Assembly (NCBI RefSeq): GCF_902859935.1
Contig: NZ_CADIKI010000005.1
Location: forward strand, 248,001 to 312,000
Length of the DNA stretch: 64,000 nucleotides
Direction: 5' to 3'
Origin: Paraburkholderia fynbosensis
GTDB taxonomy: Bacteria; Pseudomonadota; Gammaproteobacteria; Burkholderiales; Burkholderiaceae
The position numbers and the translations under genes are program-made. Positions within the stretch are counted from its first letter, which is position 1. Each line of letters begins with the position of its first letter. Below are positions 26,878 through 33,880 of this stretch, one piece after another. The notes beneath the pieces were generated by a model. It was not told the DNA's origin and made no database searches. It saw only the letters and a program-made list of their open reading frames with translations.

Positions 26878-28668
26878 TCAATTCGTGGGGACCGCGACCC
26901 GTTTCGAGGCCTTCGCTGGGTTTGCCGTTGCCGCGCTGGCGAGCGCGTCGTCATGTGGTTCGTAGTCCATTGCATGCGCCGCGTGACGGCCCGCTATGTA
27001 GCCGAACGTCATCGCAGGGCCGAGGTTGATGCCGCCCGACGGATAGCATCCGCCCATCACACTCGCCATATCCGTTCCCACCGCGTACAGACCGGCAATC
27101 GGTTTGCTGTCTTTAGTCAACACCTGCGCGGACCCGTTGGTTTTAAGGCCGGCGAACGTGCCGAAGCTGCCCGGCAACACCTTGACCGCATAGAACGGTC
27201 CCTGTTCAAGCGATGCGACGCAAGGATTCGGACCCGCATGCAAGGGGTCGCCGCCCTTGCGGTTATACGGCGTCGAGCCGCGTCCGAACTCCGGGTCCTC
27301 GCCGCGGCGAGCATGCTCGTTGTAGCGCGTTACTGTCGCCGTCAATGCATCAGGGGCGATACCGCAACGCTTGGCCAGTTCTTCGATCGTCGAACCTCGT
27401 TGCAAATAGCCGTTGCGGATCAGCGAACCGACCGGCACAGGAAAAGGCCGCGCATAGCCCAGACCATAGCGGCGCAAAAACCGGTGATCGCAGATAAGCC
27501 ACGAAGCGACTTCTTGTCCGTCGGGTGCTGCCGCGACCATCGCCGACGTGTAATCGTAGTAGCCATCCGCTTCGTTCACGAAGCGTTTGCCGTTCGCGAG
27601 CACGCCGATCACACCTGGCTTCGCGCGGTCGATGATGTGCGGGAAGTGGCCGATACTGCCGTCTGCGTGCATGACTTTCGACACCGGCGCCCACGCGGCC
27701 GCCGACGCCACATCGGTGAAGAGATAACCGCCGGCCGATTCTCCGAGACTCACGCCGTCGCCCGAGCAACTTTCGGGGGGCAGCGCGAGGTGTTCGCGGC
27801 CCGTCGGCGTACGCGCAAAGAGCGCCTTGCGTCGCGCCACGTCGTTGGGGAAACCGCCGGCGGCCAGCACGACGCCCCTCGTCGCACGAATCGTCACTTC
27901 TCCTTCGAGCGTCGCGACGACTGCTCCACGAACCGCGCTCCCTTCGAACACCAGGCGTCGTGCGGGCGATGACTCCATCAAGACGACACCCAGGTCGTGC
28001 GCCGATTTGACGAGACGCGCGACGAGTGCCACGCCGTTGACCAGTTGCATCGCTCGGCCATAGAGCGCGAGATCCAGCAGATGCCGCGCCAAACGCCTCG
28101 CCACGTGGATGAATGATTTGAGCGAGCGCGTCATGCTCAGGAAAGCCGTCAGATCAGCGCCGGCCATGATCGGCATGCCCATGAACGAGGTCTCGCGCAT
28201 GGTTTTGCGCAGACGTTTGATCAACGGGCCGACCTTGCGTCCGTCGTAGGGCGCGGCGATGACCTGATGACCTTGCGTGGCCGCGCCTTCGACGTTGCCA
28301 TGGACATCGGGGATGCCGTTGCCGTCCGCGAATTGCAGCGACGTATGCGCTTCGAAGAACGAAACCATGTGCGCACAGTTGTCGAGAAATGCGTCGACAC
28401 GCTCCGCGTCGTAACGGGGGCCGAGTTCGTTCCTGAGGTAAGTGCGCGGTTGCTGCGGATCTTCGAAGATGCCCGCGCGTTTGGCCAGCGGATTGCCCGG
28501 CACCCACATCCAGCCACCCGACCATGCCGTTGCGCCACCGAATACGGCATCTTTTTCGACGACAATCACCTTGAGGCCATGCCATGCGGCCGTTACCGCG
28601 GCGGCCAGACCCGAGGCGCCGGAGCCGATCACGAGCAGGTCGCATTCCATCTGATTTGAAGTGTTCAT
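26878..28668 (-). CDS. FAD-dependent dehydrogenase, 3-ketosteroid-delta1-dehydrogenase-like (copy 3)
   Basis: 596-residue KstD-like flavoprotein: VIGSGASGLAAAVTAAW near the N-terminus, FGGATAWSGGWMWVPGNPLA, and C-terminal GPFYAVKVLPGSFGTFAGL and YPSGGINLGPAMTFGYIAG. A GTG lies two codons ahead of the chosen ATG. It is a monocistronic leftward gene, convergent with the shikimate-dehydrogenase-like gene, with operator E 177 bp upstream. The three paralogues in one regulon suggest successive desaturation steps on related ring intermediates, or selectivity for different isomers. Confidence 0.86.
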   Translation of the reverse strand: MNTSNQMECDLLVIGSGASGLAAAVTAAWHGLKVIVVEKDAVFGGATAWSGGWMWVPGNPLAKRAGIFEDPQQPRTYLRNELGPRYDAERVDAFLDNCAHMVSFFEAHTSLQFADGNGIPDVHGNVEGAATQGHQVIAAPYDGRKVGPLIKRLRKTMRETSFMGMPIMAGADLTAFLSMTRSLKSFIHVARRLARHLLDLALYGRAMQLVNGVALVARLVKSAHDLGVVLMESSPARRLVFEGSAVRGAVVATLEGEVTIRATRGVVLAAGGFPNDVARRKALFARTPTGREHLALPPESCSGDGVSLGESAGGYLFTDVASAAAWAPVSKVMHADGSIGHFPHIIDRAKPGVIGVLANGKRFVNEADGYYDYTSAMVAAAPDGQEVASWLICDHRFLRRYGLGYARPFPVPVGSLIRNGYLQRGSTIEELAKRCGIAPDALTATVTRYNEHARRGEDPEFGRGSTPYNRKGGDPLHAGPNPCVASLEQGPFYAVKVLPGSFGTFAGLKTNGSAQVLTKDSKPIAGLYAVGTDMASVMGGCYPSGGINLGPAMTFGYIAGRHAAHAMDYEPHDDALASAATANPAKASKRVAVPTN

Positions 28669-28844
28669 TTCCACAGTTGCTATGAAAGACGCTTTTAGCT
28701 GGCGCTTACTTTGCGCCGGTGGCCGGGTTGGTCAACGATGGCCGCCCCCCAATCCATCCACTCGGAGCCGAAGTTCGACCCTGTACCGGGGAAGGGAGTG
28801 TTGTCTTCTCGGTCCGTTCATTCGACGAAGTTGAATTTAGTTCT

Positions 28845-28865
28845 CTTTGGAATAGTATTCCACAA
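28845..28865 (-). promoter_or_regulatory. Regulon operator E (flavoprotein 3 promoter)
   Basis: Perfect dyad TGGAATA-G-TATTCCA at 28848-28862; the minus strand reads TTGTGGAATACTATTCCA, identical to operator D over 18 bases. It lies within the 399-bp gap 28669-29067, which otherwise shows no gene. Confidence 0.8.
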
Positions 28866-29023
28866 TAAGCGCGGACGTGTCAATGTCAGCGCCAAGCGCT
28901 AAGACGGGCCGCATCGTTGAACCCGAAGCCGGGATGTCGAAAAAACGCGGGGCTCGACCACGCAACTGAATTGTCAAGCCGATATGGAAGTCAGACTACA
29001 CCGTGCATCCGGCGCAATCAGGA

Positions 29024-29048
29024 CCGGTCAGCAGAATTTGCTAACCGG
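29024..29048 (-). terminator. Hairpin after the SDR gene
   Basis: 10-bp stem CCGGTCAGCA / TGCTAACCGG with one mismatch and a 5-base loop, 20 bp beyond the SDR stop on its strand. There is no clear T-run, so termination is only probable. Confidence 0.45.
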
Positions 29049-29067
29049 CCGGAGAGTCCATTTCAGC

Positions 29068-29934
29068 TCAAATAATCGGCGCGCCGCCCGTTACGGCAAT
29101 CGTGGCGCCTGAGATGTAACTCGCTTCGTCCGAGGCGAGCATCACATAGGCCGCCGCCAATTCGGCGGGTTGACCGGGTCGCTTCATCGGAACCTGCTCA
29201 CCGAATTTCTCGACCTTCTCCGGCGGCATCGTGGACGGAATCAGCGGCGTCCAGATCGGGCCGGGAGCCACACAATTTGCGCGAATGCCCTTTTCGGCCA
29301 GCAGCTGCGCAAGCCCGCCGGTAAAGTTCTGAATCGCGCCTTTGGTCGTCGCATAGGCGATCAGTCCGGGATTCGGATGGTCGGCGTTGATGGACGTCGT
29401 GTTGATGATCGCCGCACCGGACTTCATGTGCCTGACCGCTGCGCGCGTGATCCTGAACATCGCACCGATGTTGGTATCGAAGGTCTTGTCCCACTCTTCG
29501 TCGCTGATGGCGTCGAGCGAGGGGTAGCTCATCTGATATGCCGCGTTGTTGACCAGCACGTCGAGCCGGCCGAACGCCTCGATGGCCTTGTCGACGATAG
29601 CGTCGCAGTGCGCGGGCGAAGTGATGTCTCCCGGCACCAGCACCGCCTTGCGGCCCGCCTCCTCCACCCAGCGAGCGGTTTCGCGTGCATCGTCGTCTTC
29701 GTCGAGATACGAGATCAGTACGTCCGCGCCCTCGCGCGCAAATGCAATAGCGACGGCGCGGCCGATGCCGCTGTCACCACCGGTCACGATCGCCGCTTTG
29801 CCCGCGAGGCGTGCGGAGCCCTTGTAGGTTTGTTCGCCATGATCGGGTTGCGGATTCATTTCAGCCGTCGTGCCCGGCGTGCGTTGTTGCTGCTGGGCGG
29901 GAAACGGCGGCGTGGGTCGTTGGGTAGCGCTCAT
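29068..29934 (-). CDS. Short-chain dehydrogenase/reductase, YghA/YhdF type
   Basis: 288-residue classical SDR with an N-terminal hydrophilic extension of about 45 residues. It has VTGGDSGIGRAVAIAFA (NADP), NNAAYQ, the catalytic Ser-Tyr-Lys set (TTSIN..., then YATTKGA) and a C-terminal GGAPII. The Pro/Gln-rich leader and overall form match the general-stress SDRs annotated as glucose-1-dehydrogenase-like or aldehyde reductase YghA. Physiological substrate unknown. Monocistronic. Confidence 0.87.
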   Translation of the reverse strand: MSATQRPTPPFPAQQQQRTPGTTAEMNPQPDHGEQTYKGSARLAGKAAIVTGGDSGIGRAVAIAFAREGADVLISYLDEDDDARETARWVEEAGRKAVLVPGDITSPAHCDAIVDKAIEAFGRLDVLVNNAAYQMSYPSLDAISDEEWDKTFDTNIGAMFRITRAAVRHMKSGAAIINTTSINADHPNPGLIAYATTKGAIQNFTGGLAQLLAEKGIRANCVAPGPIWTPLIPSTMPPEKVEKFGEQVPMKRPGQPAELAAAYVMLASDEASYISGATIAVTGGAPII

Positions 29935-30227
29935 GTCAAATCTCCAGGTGCGGGCGGATAGGGAGTGGCGTGCGGGAAAACGCTCGGCATCGCGACTTTC
30001 ATGACGGAGATCAGCAACCTTTGGGCCTAAGGCTTGTGGTGCACGAGGGCACGCTCATGTCGGCAACGGCAGGGCTAACTGCCATGAGGTGTCGATTGCT
30101 CACGCTCGCTCATGCGCCCTGTGTCTGCTTCGGCCACTTTGCCGAGCACGGCGAGCGCCTCGGGGAACAGGGGTTGCTACTTCTCGTTGCGTCACAATCC
30201 ACCCATGCACTCGTGCGCCCGCTCGCC

Positions 30228-31133
30228 ATGGAACATATCGACGACGTTCGTATCGGCATTTCCGGCTGGCGCTATAAGGGATGGCGAGGCGACTTCTACC
30301 CTGAAGGCTTGAAACAGGCGGCGGAACTGCAATTCGCGTCGCGTCTGTTCCAGACGATCGAGGTCAATGGCACGCACTACAGTCTCCAGTCGCTCGACAG
30401 CTGGCGACACTGGTATGCCGACACTCCGCCCGACTTTGTGTTCGGCATTAAAGGCGCGCGGTATCTGACGCACCTGTTGCGCTTTCGTGATGACAGCGCA
30501 CGGGCCGGATGCGCGAATTTCTTCGCGCAAGGACTGCTGGCGCTGAATGAAAAACTCGGCCCAATTCTGTGGCAATTTCCGCCGTCGTTCTCCTTCGAGC
30601 CCGACGGCATGGAACGCTTCTTACGCTTGCTGCCGCGCGACACATCGGCCGCGCTCTCGCTGGCGAGACACCACGACGAACGGGTAAAGACGCCCTATCT
30701 CGAGATTTGCCACAAGCACCGATTGCGCCACGCAGTCGAGATACGTCACGCGAGTTTTCTCGACCCTGCCTTCGTTGCGTTGCTCAGGCGATACGATGTC
30801 GCACTGGTGGTGTCCGATTCCACCGAGTCCTGGCCACTCGCCGAAGACCTCACTGCGGACTTCGTCTACATTCGACTGCATGGCACCGAATCCCGATATG
30901 CAGGCTCATACTCCGACGTGGAGCTCGACCGCTGGGCTGCGCGGATCGAAGCATGGCGTCATGGGTCGCAGCCGGCCGACGCGCGGCTGATCGCAGCGAA
31001 CGAGCGTCCGCCCCGCCGCAAACGGCGCGACGTGTACTGCTATTTCGACAACGACGTCAAAGCACGCGCGCCATTCGACGCACAGCGGTTGATGAAACGG
31101 TTGGGGTTGCAGCGAGCGGGTTCGGCCGCGTGA
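30228..31133 (+). CDS. DUF72 family protein (YecE type)
   Basis: 301-residue TIM-barrel-like DUF72 protein: RIGISGWRYKGWRGDFYPEG at the N-terminus, IEVNGTHYSLQS, FGIKGARYLTH, LWQFPPSF and the conserved FVYIRLHG near residue 220 are the family marks. The ATG at 30228 is chosen because homologues begin right before the first motif; no strong ribosome binding site is visible. Function of the family is not known. The 290 bp upstream hold no recognisable gene. It is convergent to the UdgX gene with an 18-bp gap. Confidence 0.85.
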   Translation: MEHIDDVRIGISGWRYKGWRGDFYPEGLKQAAELQFASRLFQTIEVNGTHYSLQSLDSWRHWYADTPPDFVFGIKGARYLTHLLRFRDDSARAGCANFFAQGLLALNEKLGPILWQFPPSFSFEPDGMERFLRLLPRDTSAALSLARHHDERVKTPYLEICHKHRLRHAVEIRHASFLDPAFVALLRRYDVALVVSDSTESWPLAEDLTADFVYIRLHGTESRYAGSYSDVELDRWAARIEAWRHGSQPADARLIAANERPPRRKRRDVYCYFDNDVKARAPFDAQRLMKRLGLQRAGSAA

Positions 31134-31151
31134 CCGATGCCGGCCTGGAAC

Positions 31152-31823
31152 TCACGAACCGGCGCGTTTGCGCTGACGAGCGAGTTTCTCCGCGCTGCGA
31201 AGCGCGTCGACGATCATGGCATAGACACGCTGACGGGTCGCCGGATCAGGCGCGCGCAATGCAAACGATGGATGATAGGTCGCCACCACCAGACGCTCGC
31301 CGTGCTCGATCGGTTTGCCGAGTGCGTCCTGCAGCCGTGCGTGAGCGTCGTCGAGCACGGCTTTGAGTGCGGTTGCGCCCAGTGCGACGATCACGCGTGC
31401 CCCTGAGCGGTGCAACTCCTGTTCGAGCCAGTATTCGCAGGCATCGATCTCTCTTTGCCCCGGCGTCTTGTGCATGCGACGCTTGCCTCGCGCCGTCCAC
31501 TTGAAATGTTTGACCGCATTCGTCACGTAGACCTCGTTGCGCGCGAGGCCCGCCTCTTCCAGCGCTTTGTCCAGCAGCGCGCCGGCCGGTCCGACAAAAG
31601 GCTTGCCCTGAAGATCTTCCGCATCGCCCGGCTGCTCGCCGACCAATACGATCGAGGCGTGACGCGGCCCTTCACCCGGCACCGCTTGGGTCGCATTGCG
31701 CCAAAGCGCGCAGCGACGGCACTCGTCGAGTGTCGCAGGCTGCTGATCGCGCTCGACGTCCGCGTCGGTATGCGTGTCGCGGCCCGTGCGCCGAGGGGGT
31801 TTGTCGTCTGTGGTGGCCGGCAT
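31152..31823 (-). CDS. udgX: Uracil-DNA glycosylase, UdgX type (covalent uracil trap)
   Basis: 223-residue iron-sulfur uracil-DNA glycosylase. Cys35-x2-Cys38 and Cys129 are likely cluster ligands. Motif GEQPGDAED is at 62-70, FVGPAGALLDKAL follows, and ATYHPS is near 181-186. The diagnostic loop is GKRRMH at 113-118, corresponding to the KRRIH loop of mycobacterial UdgX, whose His forms a covalent bond with the abasic sugar. Ile to Met is the only change, and His118 is present. The first 30 residues are a hydrophilic extension. It acts on uracil in DNA and belongs to no visible operon. Confidence 0.88.
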   Translation of the reverse strand: MPATTDDKPPRRTGRDTHTDADVERDQQPATLDECRRCALWRNATQAVPGEGPRHASIVLVGEQPGDAEDLQGKPFVGPAGALLDKALEEAGLARNEVYVTNAVKHFKWTARGKRRMHKTPGQREIDACEYWLEQELHRSGARVIVALGATALKAVLDDAHARLQDALGKPIEHGERLVVATYHPSFALRAPDPATRQRVYAMIVDALRSAEKLARQRKRAGS

Positions 31824-31834
31824 GTCCGCGATGC

Positions 31835-32044
31835 CTATGAATGGCGGGTCGAATCCGGTGGGATCGGGTTTTTGTCCTGCGAAGACTGCAACGCGTTTTC
31901 CGAGCGGCTATGTTTGCGCTTCTCCTCGACATCCCGCTTCTTTTGCGTGGTATCGAGCGGCGTGTTCGTGTTAGCGGCGCTTGCGCGCTTACTGGGGTTG
32001 CCATCCACAGTGCTCTGCGCCGGATCGTCTGCTATAGGTTTCAT
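31835..32044 (-). CDS. Small hydrophilic protein, hypothetical
   Basis: 69-residue highly charged protein rich in Lys, Ser, Asp and Asn with no hydrophobic core, probably intrinsically disordered. The start at 32044 is favoured by GGAGGG four bases upstream. It ends 12 bp before the udgX start on the same strand, so it may be co-transcribed with udgX. No family recognised. Confidence 0.5.
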   Translation of the reverse strand: MKPIADDPAQSTVDGNPSKRASAANTNTPLDTTQKKRDVEEKRKHSRSENALQSSQDKNPIPPDSTRHS

Positions 32045-32186
32045 CATGCCCTCCGCGGGATAGGGTTCGAGAACGTCGGCAGGTCTGCGCAATGCAGTCA
32101 GTCCCGGCAGGCCACGTGTGCGCATTGGGTCTATCCGTGGACGCCGCCTATGCGCGGTGTCCACGGTTCCCCATCACGACATGCCG

Positions 32187-32312
32187 TCAAGGCTGCCGTT
32201 GACCGCCCTGATGCTGCGGCGTCTTCTGCTGGTTCTGCTGTTGCTGGCCCTGCTGTTTGCCTGCGTTTTTGGGATTACCGGGCTGTGCATTCGATTGCTT
32301 CGTGTCAGTCAT
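32187..32312 (-). CDS. Very small Gln-rich protein (41 aa)
   Basis: ATG at 32312 with AAAGGAG seven bases upstream, ending TGA at 32187. The protein begins MTDTKQSNAQPGNPKNAGKQ and is then largely Gln, with Asn, His and Gly: low complexity and unstructured. The strong ribosome binding site and intact frame support a real gene. No function known; similar tiny Gln-rich proteins are common in Burkholderia-group genomes next to stress genes. Confidence 0.65.
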   Translation of the reverse strand: MTDTKQSNAQPGNPKNAGKQQGQQQQNQQKTPQHQGGQRQP

Positions 32313-32399
32313 AACCACTCCTTTCGCCGGTTAAGCCGGCAGCTACCGAGGTACAGCAAGCGTCGTTCCGCAAGCTCTGGCGTCGTGAAGCGATGTTCG

Positions 32400-32810
32400 C
32401 TACTCCGGTCTGCCCTCGTCGTATTCATCCCGTACGCCAGCGGGCAGCCAAGGCTCCTTGTGACAGCACCACAATTCGTAGCTCGGCTCGTAGATGCCCA
32501 CGCGATCGAACGCCCCCAACGGCAAATCGAGCTCGTCGCTGCTGACGTATTCCATGAACGCGACCGACCCGCACGTGGGGCAAAAATGCCGGCGCGCGCC
32601 GGGCGAACTCTGCCACGCCTGAGTAGATCCCGAGAATTCCACCGCACTGCGTTCGAACATGGCATAGCCGCCAAAAACGTTGCCATGAATGCGCCGGCAA
32701 GTCATGCAATGGCAGAGCGACACCCGCCGCGGGCGCGCGTTGACGCGAAAGCGCAGCGCACCGCACGCACATCCTCCGGTTTCCTCAACCGGTTCGCTGT
32801 TGGTCGCCAT
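32400..32810 (-). CDS. GFA-family (glutathione-dependent formaldehyde-activating-like) zinc protein
   Basis: 136-residue zinc-binding protein. Cys ligands appear in the GFA layout: GGCACGALRF (C-x-C) near residue 14, LCHCMTCRR (C-x-C-x2-C) near 34, FCPTCGSVAF (C-x2-C) near 77. The start at 32810 has GGGAGAGG upstream and begins shortly before the first Cys pair; the upstream ATG at 32864 is less likely. Family members bind zinc and some condense glutathione with formaldehyde; for most the activity is unproven. Confidence 0.85.
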   Translation of the reverse strand: MATNSEPVEETGGCACGALRFRVNARPRRVSLCHCMTCRRIHGNVFGGYAMFERSAVEFSGSTQAWQSSPGARRHFCPTCGSVAFMEYVSSDELDLPLGAFDRVGIYEPSYELWCCHKEPWLPAGVRDEYDEGRPE

Positions 32811-32853
32811 AGGCCTCTCCCTGGCGGATTCCCGTACCCGCCATTCACTCGCG

Positions 32854-33006
32854 TTACTTGTCACTCTTCTTCGGGATCTTCGCGCCCGACTTGCGCGCCT
32901 GATTCAACGCAATCGCCACGGCCTGCTTGCGCGGCTTACCGTGCTTCGTCTCGGTCTTGATGTTGCGCGATACCGTATCTTTCGAGGTTCCTCTCTTCAG
33001 TGGCAT
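32854..33006 (-). CDS. Small basic protein (50 aa), KPRKQAVAIAL type
   Basis: ATG at 33006 with AAAGGAG eight bases upstream; TAA at 32854. The 50-residue product is strongly basic (about 14 Lys/Arg) and contains HGKPRKQAVAIALNQARKSG, the signature of a widespread family of tiny proteins in Burkholderiales and rhizobia (DUF6496-like). These are often stress-related and of unknown function. It may be co-transcribed with the GFA gene 43 bp downstream. Confidence 0.75.
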   Translation of the reverse strand: MPLKRGTSKDTVSRNIKTETKHGKPRKQAVAIALNQARKSGAKIPKKSDK

Positions 33007-33153
33007 GATCTACTCCTTTCATTCTGTCCGTCACGAATGCAGCGACGTGACCATGCGTCGCTACACGCAAGCGAGCATACGATGTGCCCGGCGCCGCCTC
33101 GCCCAGGAATAGCGTTTGCTGCGAAGCTGCGCTGAGACCACCGGGAGTACGTC

Positions 33154-33744
33154 ATGAAGCAAATCGCGCTGCAGCGGCTGCGGCCTTCACAGATGACGCA
33201 CGGTATGCGGGAAGTCGCAAAGAAGGCCGAGCAATATCGAAGCCTTTCGGAGCACGACCGGCAAATGGCCATTGCTGAAAAGCCCGTGCCGATCGTGCTC
33301 GGTCCGAACGAAGTGGCGTATGTGACCGATCACCACCATATCGTCGCCGCGCTCCACATGCTGCAGATACCGGCCGTGCCGGTTGTACTGATCGAAGACC
33401 TTTCCTCGCTGACGCCCGAGAAGTTCTGGCTGACGATGGAAGACCGGCGCTGGACATACCCCTACGACGAACAAGGCCGCCGTCGGCCGTTCAGCGACAT
33501 GACGCGACATGTCTGGGAATTGCCGAACGATGAATATCGCAGTCTCGCCGCTTTCGCCCGCGACGCGGGAGCCTTTGAAAAAACCGACACGCCGCTGGCG
33601 GAGTTTCGTTGGGCCGATCTTCTGCGTAGTCTGTTGCCTGCGCCGACCAACGATGAAGAGTTTGCCGACGCGCTTCGCGAGGCGATCAAACTCGCTCGCA
33701 GCGAACTGGCGATCGGACTACCGGGCTTTCTCGGCAAGTCGTAG
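33154..33744 (+). CDS. ParB-like nuclease-fold protein (ParBc_2 family)
   Basis: 196-residue cytosolic protein of the putative ParB-like family (PF08857 type). It begins IALQRLRPSQMTHGMREV, then GPNEVAYVTDHHHIVAAL near residues 50-67, which is the ParB-like acidic/His loop, and WPYDEQG-like W-T-Y-P-Y further on. GGGAG precedes the ATG. It is not a plasmid partition gene: no ParA partner or parS site is visible. Biochemical function unknown. Confidence 0.8.
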   Translation: MKQIALQRLRPSQMTHGMREVAKKAEQYRSLSEHDRQMAIAEKPVPIVLGPNEVAYVTDHHHIVAALHMLQIPAVPVVLIEDLSSLTPEKFWLTMEDRRWTYPYDEQGRRRPFSDMTRHVWELPNDEYRSLAAFARDAGAFEKTDTPLAEFRWADLLRSLLPAPTNDEEFADALREAIKLARSELAIGLPGFLGKS

Positions 33745-33880
33745 CGCAGTCGCGCATGTTGCAGTCATGAGCGTTCTGCAGATGCACGACGGCCGGTGGT
33801 TGTCGCCGGCCTGGTAAGCCGAATGCAAGGCACGTTCATTGCGGACAGTCGTACACGTCGTTCATCTCGGGGAGGCCGCC

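Noticed and set aside
33154..33744. ParB-like protein as sign of a plasmid or partition locus
   Set aside because: The protein belongs to the ParBc_2 group; there is no ParA, parS repeat or replication gene nearby.
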